Shown here: in pieces, positions 33,915-44,053 of the stretch | How the letters are laid out: every line of letters starts with the position of its first letter | Numbering within the stretch: position 1 is the first letter of the stretch | Assembly: GCA_019117525.1 (NCBI GenBank) | Contig: DWZO01000059.1 | Span: 1 to 58,091, forward strand | Reading direction: 5' to 3' | DNA: 58,091 bases | Source of the DNA: Allocoprobacillus merdigallinarum | GTDB taxonomy: Bacteria; Bacillota_I; Bacilli_A; Erysipelotrichales; Coprobacillaceae | The notes under the pieces: generated by a model | Seen by the model: only the letters and a program-made list of their open reading frames with translations | The model's database searches: none | Told to the model about the DNA's origin: nothing | Program-made: the position numbers and the translations under genes

Positions 33915-34727
33915 ATGAATAAAAAACTATTATTATTTGATGTAGATGGAACCTTAGTGAGTTATGATGGCATTGTACCTCAAAGCTGCAAAGACGCTTT
34001 AAAGCAGGCAAAAGATCATGGACATTATGTTTTTGTCGTTACGGGTAGAACGAAAAATAGAGCAACTGTTGGAAACATTGAAGTGAGTGGTATGATTTGT
34101 GGAAACGGTGCTTATATTGAATGTGAAGGAAAAGTTTTAAAAGATCAGAAGCTATCTTTACAACAAGTCATCGACATCACTGATTATTTAGATCAACATG
34201 ACTTATGTTATTTTATGGAAGGTAATGATGGACTTTATGGTTCTCATGATTTTGAAACCAAAGCTGTACCTGCCTATCAAAAATATGGTCATGGAGGAAC
34301 ACCTCGCATTAGAGACATCTATCCAATGATGGAATTTCCTCAAAGTATGCATCAACAAAACATCACAAAAATCAACTATGTTTTAAATAGTTATCAAGAT
34401 TATTTAGATTTTAAAAATCATTTTCCACAGTTTCAATGTCTCACTTGGGGTGGACAAGGTGAAGAAGCTTTATTTGGTGATTGTGCTTTACCAAATATTG
34501 ATAAAAAAACTGCTATTGAACAATTAATTCATTATCTACAAATCAATAAGCAGGATATTTATGCTTTTGGAGATGCTGAAGTGGATATTCCAATGTTTGA
34601 ATGTGCTGGTACAAGTATTTGTGTAGGTAGTGGTAGAGAAGCAGCTAAACAAGCGGCTGACTATATCAGTGATGATGTTAAAAATGATGGAATTGCCAAG
34701 GCTTTAAAACATTTTCATATCATTTAA
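33915..34727 (+). CDS. Cof-type HAD phosphatase
   Basis: The 270-residue protein is a HAD hydrolase with the large C2 cap of the Cof family. Motif I is LFDVDGTLVSYDG, motif II VVTGRT, and motif IV FGDAEVDIPMFE, with a lysine (DKKTAIEQL) before it. Such enzymes act on sugar phosphates, pyridoxal phosphate or flavin nucleotides; the substrate here is unknown. I chose ATG 33915, preceded by AGGAA. The frame to 33885 would overlap the M42 gene. It follows M42 after 10 nt. Confidence 0.85.
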   Translation: MNKKLLLFDVDGTLVSYDGIVPQSCKDALKQAKDHGHYVFVVTGRTKNRATVGNIEVSGMICGNGAYIECEGKVLKDQKLSLQQVIDITDYLDQHDLCYFMEGNDGLYGSHDFETKAVPAYQKYGHGGTPRIRDIYPMMEFPQSMHQQNITKINYVLNSYQDYLDFKNHFPQFQCLTWGGQGEEALFGDCALPNIDKKTAIEQLIHYLQINKQDIYAFGDAEVDIPMFECAGTSICVGSGREAAKQAADYISDDVKNDGIAKALKHFHII

Positions 34728-34745
34728 AAAAACTTGTTTTCTAAC

Positions 34746-34774
34746 TTGAAAGTGCTATGATAAAAGTATAAGAT
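34746..34774 (+). promoter_or_regulatory. Promoter of the 58-residue gene
   Basis: TTGAAA (34746-34751) and TAAGAT (34769-34774) are separated by 17 nt. Confidence 0.5.
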
Positions 34775-34801
34775 ATGATAAATTTTAAAGGAGGCGGCAA
34801 T

Positions 34802-34978
34802 ATGAGAACAATCTTAGGTCAAGTCGTTTATCCATCAATGATTCAGGCAAGACCAGTCATTGAAATTCAATTAAAAGAGGATATTTCTCAGTATATTATT
34901 CCTTCAAAATTAATCCTTACAAACAAAACAAAGAAATCCCCTCTTTTTCAACATGACACTATCAAAATTTCAAAATAA
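34802..34978 (+). CDS. Small protein of unknown function (58 residues)
   Basis: The ATG at 34802 follows the strong ribosome binding site AAAGGAGGCGG, and a promoter and a perfect terminator frame the gene, so it is likely expressed. The product (MRTILGQVVYPSMI onward) is a beta-rich, basic, soluble peptide. I do not recognise a family. The frame beginning at 34775 places its start before the ribosome binding site and was rejected. Confidence 0.6.
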   Translation: MRTILGQVVYPSMIQARPVIEIQLKEDISQYIIPSKLILTNKTKKSPLFQHDTIKISK

Positions 34979-35001
34979 TTTATCATATCTGTTCATATGA
35001 A

Positions 35002-35034
35002 AAATTTCGTTGTTTAAAGCAACGAAATTTTTTT
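35002..35034. terminator. Strong bidirectional terminator
   Basis: AAATTTCGTTG (35002-35012) and CAACGAAATTT (35020-35030) form a perfect 11-bp stem between convergent genes, with T-rich flanks. Confidence 0.93.
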
Positions 35035-35040
35035 ACTCTT

Positions 35041-36003
35041 TTAAAATATATTTTCATCAATAAATGTAAAGACTTTGTCCCAATAAGCCTCAACATCATA
35101 ATCTTTTGATTGAGCATGTCCTGCCTCATCTACAATATATATATCCTTTGTTGTTGGATAAGCCTCATAAACTTCATAAGCCATTTGAACTGGCACAAAA
35201 TCATCTTTTCCACCATGAATAAACAACATTGGTTGATTTGCATTTTTCACTTGTTCAATACTTGAAGCTTCTTTAAAATCATATCCTACCTTGATTCTTG
35301 CTAAAAAATTAGAAATATCTAAAACAGGAAATGTTGGAAGTGAAAAACGTTTATCGAGTTCACTTGCAAATATATCCCATACACTTGTATAACCACAATC
35401 TTCAATATATCCAACGACATTTAAAAGACGATCTCCTGAAGCCATCATAACAGTGGCTCCACCCATAGATACACCATGTAAAAGAATCTGTGCCTGCGAA
35501 TCTCTATTATTAATCCAATCTACCCAACAGGCAATATCATCTTTATCTAACCATCCCATTCCAATATATTCGCCTTCACTTTTTCCATGAGCACGATTAT
35601 CTGGCAAGACAACATTATATCCATTTTCGTAATAAGTAGCTCCATAGGACATCATTTCTTCATTGCTTGATTTATAACCATGAATCAAGATAACCCACTG
35701 ATGAACATTATCATGATCTAGATACTGTCCTTTCAATCTTAATGAATCATCTTGACTTACAATCATCGGTCTTGTTTTATTTTCAAAATCCACACCTTTT
35801 ATAAATTCAGCATCAGCATTGTCATCAATCTGCTGTTGAACATCTCCTGTTAATTTGATTTCATCTTCCTCATCAACCACTCTTTGATCAGATTCACTTG
35901 CTGGTGATAAAGCATAATTTACAAAATACGTTCCTACACCATAAGCTCCACTTAATAAAATAGCTATAATGATAAAAGCAATGATAAATCCTCTTTTTTT
36001 CAT
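35041..36003 (-). CDS. Membrane-anchored alpha/beta hydrolase
   Basis: The roughly 320-residue protein has an N-terminal membrane helix (about 5-27) and an external alpha/beta-hydrolase domain. The oxyanion segment LIHGYKSSN, nucleophile motif GVSMGG, acid loop GGKDDFVP and catalytic histidine in DEAGHAQS are all visible. It resembles BD-FAE or YqkD-type esterases; the substrate is unknown. Start choice is uncertain: ATG 36003 has GAAGGGA 9 nt upstream, and ATGs three and six codons earlier exist. It sits alone, convergent with the 58-residue gene. Confidence 0.82.
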   Translation of the reverse strand: MKKRGFIIAFIIIAILLSGAYGVGTYFVNYALSPASESDQRVVDEEDEIKLTGDVQQQIDDNADAEFIKGVDFENKTRPMIVSQDDSLRLKGQYLDHDNVHQWVILIHGYKSSNEEMMSYGATYYENGYNVVLPDNRAHGKSEGEYIGMGWLDKDDIACWVDWINNRDSQAQILLHGVSMGGATVMMASGDRLLNVVGYIEDCGYTSVWDIFASELDKRFSLPTFPVLDISNFLARIKVGYDFKEASSIEQVKNANQPMLFIHGGKDDFVPVQMAYEVYEAYPTTKDIYIVDEAGHAQSKDYDVEAYWDKVFTFIDENIF

Positions 36004-36080
36004 TATCTTCATTCCCTTCATGTTGGCTTTATTGTACTGAAAAAATATGGACTCTTCAAGAAAACCACCAATATTATATT

Positions 36081-36830
36081 TTATTTTTCATATTTTTTTA
36101 TATACATATACTTGCCTTCAAAGCTATATATTGTATTTTGAGGTTTTTTCAATTTATATGCAGCATAATGAAAAGAATCTTCAGACAATCTTTGATCTAT
36201 TTGAGAAATATTTATTTTAATGAAATTATGATCATACATATAAAACTCTATTAAATCTTTATCATAACGATCTCCACAATAGTGAATTTCACTTGTTTCA
36301 TTTAAAACTATATCAGAAACATTATGTAATGAATGACCCAATTGACTTAACATCTCTGTACTTTGAAAATCACTACATTGAATCAATGATGATGGTATTT
36401 GTTTGGTTTGATAAACTCCACCTAATTTATTAATAAGATAATTTTTGTTTTGAATCTTAGCATAACATAATGGCTGAACCTCTTGAACATGCACTTGTAT
36501 ATTTCCCATAAAATCAATTTCAACTAAAACATTTTCAAAACGTTTCATTTCTTCTATATCCTGAACTATATTGTCCTTAGAAAATAACATATCTATCCAT
36601 GTATAATCTCCCATATATCCTGATAGCTGTTCACTTATTTGTTGTTCCAATTCTGCATCATTGACACCTATGACATGAATTGTTTTAATTTTCATAATAT
36701 CAGACAATAAAATAAAAAAAACAAATCCTATGATTCCTAACACAAAGAATAATCTTATCACTTTTATTCTTTTCTTTTTTCTTCTTTTCATCATTAATTT
36801 TTTAACCTGATTATCCCTATATTCATCCAT
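36081..36830 (-). CDS. divIB: Cell-division protein DivIB/FtsQ
   Basis: DivIB recruits and regulates septal wall synthesis together with FtsL and DivIC. The 249-residue protein has a Lys/Arg-rich cytoplasmic start (MMKRRKKKRIKVIR), one membrane helix (about 28-46) and an external POTRA-like domain beginning KIKTIHVIGVNDAE. This is followed by the beta domain (VLVEIDFMGNIQVHVQEVQPLCYA). I chose ATG 36830, which has GGAGG at 7 nt. It lies outside the usual division and wall cluster and behind a terminator, so it is transcribed separately. Confidence 0.8.
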   Translation of the reverse strand: MDEYRDNQVKKLMMKRRKKKRIKVIRLFFVLGIIGFVFFILLSDIMKIKTIHVIGVNDAELEQQISEQLSGYMGDYTWIDMLFSKDNIVQDIEEMKRFENVLVEIDFMGNIQVHVQEVQPLCYAKIQNKNYLINKLGGVYQTKQIPSSLIQCSDFQSTEMLSQLGHSLHNVSDIVLNETSEIHYCGDRYDKDLIEFYMYDHNFIKINISQIDQRLSEDSFHYAAYKLKKPQNTIYSFEGKYMYIKKYEK

Positions 36831-36887
36831 CATCTTACCTCCATATCTTTCATTATATAAATAATATCTATAAAAATAAATAAAAAT

Positions 36888-36906
36888 GAGCAGGTCTTGC
36901 CTACTC
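36888..36906 (-). terminator. Terminator of the osmolyte transporter operon
   Basis: A 7-bp stem (36888-36894 with 36900-36906, one G-U) is followed by ATTTTTATTTATTTTT on the minus strand. It overlaps the last codons of the permease gene. Confidence 0.8.
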
Positions 36907-38466
36907 ACTGATTAAATCATTTTCAATTAAGAATTCCCTTGCGACATCACTTGTCTTTTCATTCAACTCATCCACTCTATAATTCAATTCTACCATGACT
37001 TCATCTCTGAGATAATTTTGAAGCTGATTGATCAGTTCAACAACTTCAGGATACTCTTCGATAACTGTATTATTCGCAATTGGTATAGCATGATAGGGTA
37101 AGAAGAAATTTTTATCATCTTCTAAAACCTGTAAATCAAACTTCTTTAATAGTCCATCTGTTGAATAAGCATCAATGACATCACATTCATTGTTCATTAA
37201 AGCTGTATATCGTGGTGCTCCATCAATAGGAACAGTCTGTTTGAAATGAATAGGATATGCTTTTTGTAATCCTACCCAGCAATCTTCTCTTTCCATAAAC
37301 ATTAATGTTGGTGAAAATGTGAGTTGTTGAGAAACTTTACATAAATCACTTATTGTTTTGATATGATACTGCTCAGCTGTATCTTTTCTAATCGCAAGTG
37401 TATAAGTATTGTTGAAGCCTAGAGAATCTAAAACATTTAAATCATATTGTTCTTTCATCTGTTCTTTGACAGTGTTATAGACTTCATCAACATTTCCATT
37501 AGGTTCGTTGCCTAAGACATTACCATAAATTGTTCCTGTATATTCTACATACATATCAATGGATCCCGTACGCACGGCATCTAAGACAATAGAACTTGAA
37601 CCTAGAGATAATGACTGTTCAACCTCAATATCAGTATGATCCTCTATATAATATTTCAACATATAATTTAATATTTCTTGTTCAGTAAAATCCATGCTTC
37701 CAATTCTAATGACTTGACTCCCATTGGTCTTTGCTAAGCCTGTATAAACAAAGCTGGCTGCTAAAGCAAGACATGAAATAACAATGACAACTTTATCCAA
37801 TGTGCCTTTCATTTTGGATCTTTGTTTTGATAATTGGAAACTCTTTGGTGTAACTAATCTCTCTAAAATAGAAAATATATAATCTATAAGTAATGCCAGT
37901 AAGCAGGCAGGTATAGCTCCAGCTAAGATTTGAGCATTATTGACCGTTCGAATACCCGCATAAACCAAATATCCTAAACCATCAGCGCCAATAAAAGCTG
38001 CCAAAGTCATCAAACCAACCGAACTAACTGCACTGACTCTGACACCAGCCATGATAACAGGTGCAGCTAATGGAATCTGAACTTTATATAAAACCTGAAA
38101 TTTATTTAAACCAATACCCTTAGCGGCTTCTAAAGTTTCTCCGTTAATATTGTCCAGTCCTGTGACTGTATTTTTAATAATAGGTAATAAAGAGTAAAGT
38201 ATCACCATGACAATGGCTGGTTTTGTTCCAATGCCTAAAAGAGGAATCATAAAACCTAATAAGGCCATTGATGGAATCGCCTGAATAATATTTGCTAATG
38301 CCATAATTGGTTTTTTAGATGGCTTAAAATAAGTAATAAAAATACCTAAAGGGACACCTATAATAATCGCAATCAAAATAGCCATAACAGTCAATTGAAC
38401 ATGACCTATTAACAAATCAAAAATCTGCATATAGTTTTGGGAACAATAATCTATAAATGCTTGCAT
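36901..38466 (-). CDS. Glycine betaine/choline ABC transporter: permease fused to binding protein
   Basis: The N-terminal 210 residues form an OpuC-type permease with five or six helices and the EAA loop (ETLEAAKGIGLNKFQV). After a further helix (about 225-242), residues 250-521 form an OpuAC/OpuCC-type substrate-binding domain (IRIGSMDFTEQEIL, then LSLGSSSIVLDAVRTGSIDMYVEYTG). Fusion of the two on one chain is known in this family and anchors the binding protein to the membrane. It uptakes osmoprotectants or choline. The start overlaps the ATPase stop (TAATG). Confidence 0.9.
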   Translation of the reverse strand: MQAFIDYCSQNYMQIFDLLIGHVQLTVMAILIAIIIGVPLGIFITYFKPSKKPIMALANIIQAIPSMALLGFMIPLLGIGTKPAIVMVILYSLLPIIKNTVTGLDNINGETLEAAKGIGLNKFQVLYKVQIPLAAPVIMAGVRVSAVSSVGLMTLAAFIGADGLGYLVYAGIRTVNNAQILAGAIPACLLALLIDYIFSILERLVTPKSFQLSKQRSKMKGTLDKVVIVISCLALAASFVYTGLAKTNGSQVIRIGSMDFTEQEILNYMLKYYIEDHTDIEVEQSLSLGSSSIVLDAVRTGSIDMYVEYTGTIYGNVLGNEPNGNVDEVYNTVKEQMKEQYDLNVLDSLGFNNTYTLAIRKDTAEQYHIKTISDLCKVSQQLTFSPTLMFMEREDCWVGLQKAYPIHFKQTVPIDGAPRYTALMNNECDVIDAYSTDGLLKKFDLQVLEDDKNFFLPYHAIPIANNTVIEEYPEVVELINQLQNYLRDEVMVELNYRVDELNEKTSDVAREFLIENDLISE

Positions 38467-39587
38467 TATTCTCCCTCACTTTCATCATATTTTTTAGAAA
38501 GCGTTGTAACCAGGGTACTCTTGGTAATTAAACCTTTTAAGATCCCATCATCTACAACAGGAATTGTATACATATTCTTCTCTTTGGTGATATTTAAAAC
38601 ATCAACGATTGATTCCTGTGAAGAAACTGTGATACATTCCTTTTGCATAACATGACCCACAATTTCATCTTTATTTTTTTCATCGGCTGCATCAGCCGCA
38701 TGAATAACACCTTTAAAATGTCCCTGACGATCTATTACCATCAAACTATCAACGCTTGAATTAAACATCATATTTAAAGCTTTTACACATTTTAAACGAT
38801 CATAACAGGTAATTGGTCGATCTATCATAATGTCTGCTGCTTTGATTAATTCTGGTGAATCCCAGATACGCTTTTTCCCAACAAAGTTTAAAACAAAGTC
38901 ATTGGCAGGATGTTTTAAGATTTGTTCTGGTGTATCGTACTGTTGAATTTTTCCACCACTCATAATACATATACGATCTGCCAATTTGATAGCTTCTGCC
39001 ATATCATGAGTCACAAACACAATCGTCTTTTGAACACTATTTTGTAATGTCAACAGTTCATCCTGTAATTGATTTCTCGTAATAGGATCTAATGCACTAA
39101 AAGGTTCATCCATTAAAATAATATCTGGTTCACTTGCAAAAGCTCTTGCAACACCTACACGTTGTTGTTGACCACCACTCATCTGAACAGGATACTTATC
39201 TAAATATTCATCTGGATCTAAACCAACCATATTTAAAACATCTTTCACTTTTTCCAAAAGATGTTTATCATTTTTATTTTTTAACTTTGGAATCAGTTCA
39301 ATATTTTCTTTCACTGTCATATGAGGAAATAATCCTGTTTGTTGAATAACATAACCAATATTACGTCTTAATTCAATTTCATTTTCCTCACTAATATCCT
39401 TTCCATTTACATAAATTGTCCCCTGGCTTGGTTTAATCAACCGATTAATCATCTTTAAAGCAGTCGTTTTTCCACACCCACTGGGTCCAATCAAACAAAC
39501 AAATTCACCATCATTCACTGTAAAATTGATATCTTCCAATACATGTTTATCTTTAAATGACTTGTAAACATTTTGAAATTCTATCAT
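38466..39587 (-). CDS. Glycine betaine/choline ABC transporter, ATPase with CBS domains
   Basis: The protein has a Walker A motif GPSGCGKTT at about 35-43, the ABC signature MSGGQQQRVG, and Walker B IILMDEP. Two CBS domains follow (about 255-370), which in OpuA/OpuC sense ionic strength or cyclic di-AMP. I chose ATG 39587 (MIEFQNV, 373 residues), with AGGTG 8 nt upstream. The frame to 39593 would need a TTG start. It heads the operon with the permease-binding protein fusion. Confidence 0.92.
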   Translation of the reverse strand: MIEFQNVYKSFKDKHVLEDINFTVNDGEFVCLIGPSGCGKTTALKMINRLIKPSQGTIYVNGKDISEENEIELRRNIGYVIQQTGLFPHMTVKENIELIPKLKNKNDKHLLEKVKDVLNMVGLDPDEYLDKYPVQMSGGQQQRVGVARAFASEPDIILMDEPFSALDPITRNQLQDELLTLQNSVQKTIVFVTHDMAEAIKLADRICIMSGGKIQQYDTPEQILKHPANDFVLNFVGKKRIWDSPELIKAADIMIDRPITCYDRLKCVKALNMMFNSSVDSLMVIDRQGHFKGVIHAADAADEKNKDEIVGHVMQKECITVSSQESIVDVLNITKEKNMYTIPVVDDGILKGLITKSTLVTTLSKKYDESEGE

Positions 39588-39613
39588 AAGCAAAACACCT
39601 CACTTAAATACAT

Positions 39614-39643
39614 TTTATATCTTAGATGTGACTCTTATGTGAA
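39614..39643 (-). promoter_or_regulatory. Promoter of the osmolyte transporter operon
   Basis: On the minus strand TTCACA (39638-39643) and TATAAA (39614-39619) are separated by 18 nt. Confidence 0.5.
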
Positions 39644-39736
39644 TTCTTTAATTATCTATATCTTTATATCCTTAAAATATAGAGTTTTTTTATTTATATC
39701 CTAAATAATAACATAGATATCATTTGAATTTTGACG

Positions 39737-39770
39737 AAAAAAAGAATATGAATTATGACTTCATATTCTT
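39737..39770 (-). terminator. Terminator overlapping the end of the giant activator gene
   Basis: AAGAATATGAA (39742-39752) and TTCATATTCTT (39760-39770) form a perfect 11-bp stem followed by seven T's on the minus strand. The stop codon lies in the loop. Confidence 0.93.
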
Positions 39771-42700
39771 AAATGCAGTTGAAAGCATCAACTTAATTCT
39801 ATTTAATTGGTTAACTTCACTCGCACCTGGATCATAATCCACAGCCACAATGTTACTTTGTGGATATTTTTTACGTAAGGCTTTAATAACACCTTTACCT
39901 GTTACATGATTTGGTAAGCAGGCAAATGGCTGCATACACACAATATTTGGTGCACCTTCTTCAATTAATTCAATCATTTCTCCAGTTAAGAACCATCCTT
40001 CACCTGTCTGATTCCCAATAGAAACAACTTCACTTGCTTTTTTCGCAATTTGATCAATAGGCGTTGGTGGATCAAAACGTTTTGAATCTCTTAATGCCTT
40101 AATCATATCTTTTCTTAAGAAATCAACAAACCAAATGGCAAAATTACATAACCATACTGAAGATTGTGAAGCATCAAAATGTTCATGTTCATACCAAGTG
40201 TTATAGAAACAATACTGGAAGAAATCAATTAAATCAGGCATAACGGCTTCTCCACCTTCTGATTCAATGATTTTCACAATTTCATTATTGGCAGTAGGAT
40301 GAAATTTAACTAAGATTTCTCCAACCAATCCAACTCTTGGTTTTTTAATATCTAATAATGGCAATTCATCAAAATCTTTGACAATTTGATAAACATTCTT
40401 TTTAAATTCTTTCATGCTGCCATTTTTCACATTTTCCTGACATTTTGCAACCCATGATTCATAAAGTTTATTGGCTGAACCTTTGACTTTTTCATAAGGA
40501 CGTACACGATAAAGAACGCGCATAAATAAGTCCCCATACATAGCACCAATGATTACTTTTTTGGCAATCTTATATGTAATCTTAAATCCAGGATTACTTT
40601 CTAATCCAGATAAGTTTGCAGAGATAACTGGAATTTGTTCCATACCTGCATCTTTTAATGCCTTTCTAATGAACGCAATATAGTTTGTTGCACGACATCC
40701 CCCACCTGTTTGAGAAATAATTAATGCCACTTTATTTAAATCATATTTACCACTATTTAATGCATTCATCATTTGTCCTACAACCAAAATACTTGGATAA
40801 CATGCATCATTGTTGACATATTTTAATCCCTGTTCTACTGCATCTTTATCAACTGAAGGCAACACTTCAAAGTTATAGCCTTCCGAATTCATGGCGGTTT
40901 CAACAAACTGGAAATGAATCGGTGACATCTGTGGACAAAGAATTGTATAACGATCTTCTTTCATCTGTTTTGTAAAAGGTACTTTTACCTGTTCATACTT
41001 CTTAGATAAATCAATAATATCTTCTTTCTTTTCAATTGTAGCTTTTAAAGAACGAATACGGATACGAATAGCTCCTAAATTGCTTCCTTCATCAATTTTA
41101 ATTAAAGTATATATTTTATTTCTTGCTTTTAAAATTTCAGCTACCTGATCAGCTGTAACAGCATCCAAACCACAACCAAATGATGTTAATTGAATCAACT
41201 GTAAATCTTTTTGTGATGATACAAAAGATGCGGCTTTATATAAACGAGAGTGATAAGTCCATTGATCAACAACACGTAATTTTAAATGTTCTTCATCTAA
41301 ATAACAAACACTATCTTCACTTAAGACAACAAATCCTTCACTTGTAATCAAATCTGGAATTCCATGATTAATTTCAGGATCCACATGATAAGGACGACCT
41401 GCTAATACAATTCCTTGCATATGGTTTTCACGCATATATTCCATGGCACGTTTTCCTTCTGCACGAATATCTTGCTGACAATGATCTAATTCTTCATAAG
41501 CTTTAACTATAGCATGATGTAATTCCTGATCTGTAATATGAAATTCACTTAATTCTTCTTTTAAAACACGGAATAATGTTTTCTTATTATTTAAAGAAAT
41601 AAATGGATTTTTAAATTTTATATTTTTTTGTTGGAGATTATCCACATTATTTCTAATGACTTCTGGATAAGAAGCCACCACAGGACAATTGTAATGATTT
41701 CCGGCATTTTCATTTTCTAAACGTTCATAGGCTACTGATGGATAGAAAATAAATGGAACTCCTCTAGCAATCAGATTTTCAATATGTCCATGTGTAATTT
41801 TAGCAGGATAACAAGCACTTTCACTTGGAATAGATTCAATTCCTTTTTCATAGATGGCTTTAGATGAACGAGATGATAAAACAACTCTAAATTTCAATTC
41901 TGTAAAGAATGTATGCCAGAAAGGATAATTTTCATACATATTTAAAGCTCTAGGGATACCAACAATACCTCTAGGAGCATCTTCTATTGGTAAAGAATGA
42001 TAATTAAAGACACGACGATATTTATAATCAAATAAGTTTGGTAATGATTTAGATTTTAATGGTAAATTAGCTCCTCTTTCACATCTATTTCCACTAATAA
42101 ACTCTCTTCCATCATTAAATGAAGTAATTGTCAACATACAGTTATTTGTACATTTACCACAATTTTTCATACTATTTTGATATGTTAAATGTTCTAATTC
42201 TTCACGTGTTAACAAAGTTGTCCCTTTGCCATCATCTTTTTCTTTCGCAATTGTTGCCATTCCATAAGCACCCATCAATCCTGCAATATCAGGTCTAATG
42301 ACTTCAATACCTGCTTCTTTTTCAAAAGCACGTAAAACGGCTTCATTATAGAATGTTCCACCTTGTACAACAACATTTTTACCGATTTGGTCTTTACTTC
42401 TTAACTTAATAACTTTATATAGGGCATTCTTGATAACAGAATATGATAATCCTGCTGAAATATCTGCTAAAGATGCACCTTCTTTTTGAGCCTGTTTCAC
42501 TTTTGAATTCATGAAAACTGTACAACGACTTCCTAAATCAAGTGGATGTTTTGACATCAATGCCATCTCGGCAAATTCATCAATTTCATATCCTAAAGAA
42601 TGAGCAAATGTTTCAAGGAAAGACCCACATCCAGATGAACATGCTTCATTCAATGTAATATCTTGAATGACATCATCCTTAATGGTGATAGCTTTCATAT

Positions 42701-43973
42701 CCTGTCCACCAATATCTAAAATAAAGTCAACATCAGGTTCAAAATGTTTAGCTGCTGTGTAATGAGCAATTGTTTCTACTTCACCATAATCCACTTTTAA
42801 TGCAGCTTTAATTAAAGCTTCACCATATCCAGTGACACCAGTTTTTTGAATATGACATCCTTCAGGAATTAAATCATAGATTTCCTTCATAATTCTAATA
42901 ATTAAATCTAAAGGATTTCCTTCGTTAGAATTGTAGAAAGAATATAATATTGAGCCTTCATTATCTATCAATACAACTTTAGATGTTGTTGAACCAACAT
43001 CAATTCCAACATAAATATTGCCTTGATATTTTTTTAGATTTCTTTTCTTTGTCATTGCTTGAAGATGACGATCTCTAAATCCTCTTAATTCATCTTCATT
43101 ATGAAATAAAGGTTCTAATGTATGAGCTGCTTCTGTTCCATTATCTTTTAAAACTTTTAAATCATGAATCAATTTGTCCAATGGAATTGCTTTTTCTACA
43201 TCTTTCGCATTTAAGGCAGCACCCATAGCTACAAACAATTGGGAATTATCTGGGAAAATAATATCCTCATCTTGAAGCTCTAATGTTTCAATAAAACGTT
43301 GTCTTAGTTCACTTAAGAAGTATAGAGGTCCTCCTAAAAAAGCGACTTTTCCTTTAATCGGTTTTCCACAGGCTAACCCACTGATAGTCTGATTCACAAC
43401 CGCCTGAAAAATAGAAGCCGCTATATCTTCTTTTCTTGCGCCTTCATTGATTAAAGGCTGAACATCAGTTTTCGCAAAAACCCCACAACGAGAAGCAATT
43501 GGATAAATACGCTGATGATTTTTGGCTAATTCATTCAATCCTGAAGCATCAGTCTGTAATAAAGTGGCCATCTGATCAATAAATGCACCTGTTCCACCGG
43601 CACAAGTTCCATTCATACGTTGTTCTAACGAACCTTCAAAGTATGTAATTTTCGCATCTTCTCCACCTAATTCAATGGCAACATCTGTTTGTGGAATATA
43701 AGTTTCTATTGTTTTGGTACATGCAATCACTTCCTGTACAAATTTGACATTTAATGATTGAGAAATTGACAATCCTCCTGATCCTGTAATAACTGGATAA
43801 ATATTGATTCCTGGATATTCTTGATGAATTTCTTCTAATAATGTAAGTATTGTATTTCTGACATCTGAGTTATGTCTGACATAATGAGAAAATAAACATA
43901 CATCTTTTTCATCAGTTAAATAAGCTTTAACTGTTGTAGATCCCACATCAATTCCTAAATAATATTGACTCAT
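39753..43973 (-). CDS. Giant 2-hydroxyacyl-CoA dehydratase activator-like protein
   Basis: The 1406-residue protein joins two BadF/BadG/BcrA/BcrD ATPase domains (about 1-270 and 315-580). Each opens with GIDVGSTT, and each has its cluster-binding loop (GTCAGGTGAF and ACSSGCGSF). A cysteine-rich linker (CGKCTNNC) follows near 605, then a DUF2229-type domain and a C-terminal region like the dehydratase subunits (about 1000-1400). Activators normally use ATP to push an electron into a radical dehydratase. Here activator and dehydratase-like parts share one chain and no other dehydratase subunits are nearby. The physiological reaction is not established. It follows a MarR regulator by 80 nt. Confidence 0.85.
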   Translation of the reverse strand: MSQYYLGIDVGSTTVKAYLTDEKDVCLFSHYVRHNSDVRNTILTLLEEIHQEYPGINIYPVITGSGGLSISQSLNVKFVQEVIACTKTIETYIPQTDVAIELGGEDAKITYFEGSLEQRMNGTCAGGTGAFIDQMATLLQTDASGLNELAKNHQRIYPIASRCGVFAKTDVQPLINEGARKEDIAASIFQAVVNQTISGLACGKPIKGKVAFLGGPLYFLSELRQRFIETLELQDEDIIFPDNSQLFVAMGAALNAKDVEKAIPLDKLIHDLKVLKDNGTEAAHTLEPLFHNEDELRGFRDRHLQAMTKKRNLKKYQGNIYVGIDVGSTTSKVVLIDNEGSILYSFYNSNEGNPLDLIIRIMKEIYDLIPEGCHIQKTGVTGYGEALIKAALKVDYGEVETIAHYTAAKHFEPDVDFILDIGGQDMKAITIKDDVIQDITLNEACSSGCGSFLETFAHSLGYEIDEFAEMALMSKHPLDLGSRCTVFMNSKVKQAQKEGASLADISAGLSYSVIKNALYKVIKLRSKDQIGKNVVVQGGTFYNEAVLRAFEKEAGIEVIRPDIAGLMGAYGMATIAKEKDDGKGTTLLTREELEHLTYQNSMKNCGKCTNNCMLTITSFNDGREFISGNRCERGANLPLKSKSLPNLFDYKYRRVFNYHSLPIEDAPRGIVGIPRALNMYENYPFWHTFFTELKFRVVLSSRSSKAIYEKGIESIPSESACYPAKITHGHIENLIARGVPFIFYPSVAYERLENENAGNHYNCPVVASYPEVIRNNVDNLQQKNIKFKNPFISLNNKKTLFRVLKEELSEFHITDQELHHAIVKAYEELDHCQQDIRAEGKRAMEYMRENHMQGIVLAGRPYHVDPEINHGIPDLITSEGFVVLSEDSVCYLDEEHLKLRVVDQWTYHSRLYKAASFVSSQKDLQLIQLTSFGCGLDAVTADQVAEILKARNKIYTLIKIDEGSNLGAIRIRIRSLKATIEKKEDIIDLSKKYEQVKVPFTKQMKEDRYTILCPQMSPIHFQFVETAMNSEGYNFEVLPSVDKDAVEQGLKYVNNDACYPSILVVGQMMNALNSGKYDLNKVALIISQTGGGCRATNYIAFIRKALKDAGMEQIPVISANLSGLESNPGFKITYKIAKKVIIGAMYGDLFMRVLYRVRPYEKVKGSANKLYESWVAKCQENVKNGSMKEFKKNVYQIVKDFDELPLLDIKKPRVGLVGEILVKFHPTANNEIVKIIESEGGEAVMPDLIDFFQYCFYNTWYEHEHFDASQSSVWLCNFAIWFVDFLRKDMIKALRDSKRFDPPTPIDQIAKKASEVVSIGNQTGEGWFLTGEMIELIEEGAPNIVCMQPFACLPNHVTGKGVIKALRKKYPQSNIVAVDYDPGASEVNQLNRIKLMLSTAFKNMKS

Positions 43974-44053
43974 AACACTTCTCCTTTAAACATTACACTT
44001 ATCTATAATTTTTAATCTTATCTTATTTCGACATTATCTTCAATTGATATGCT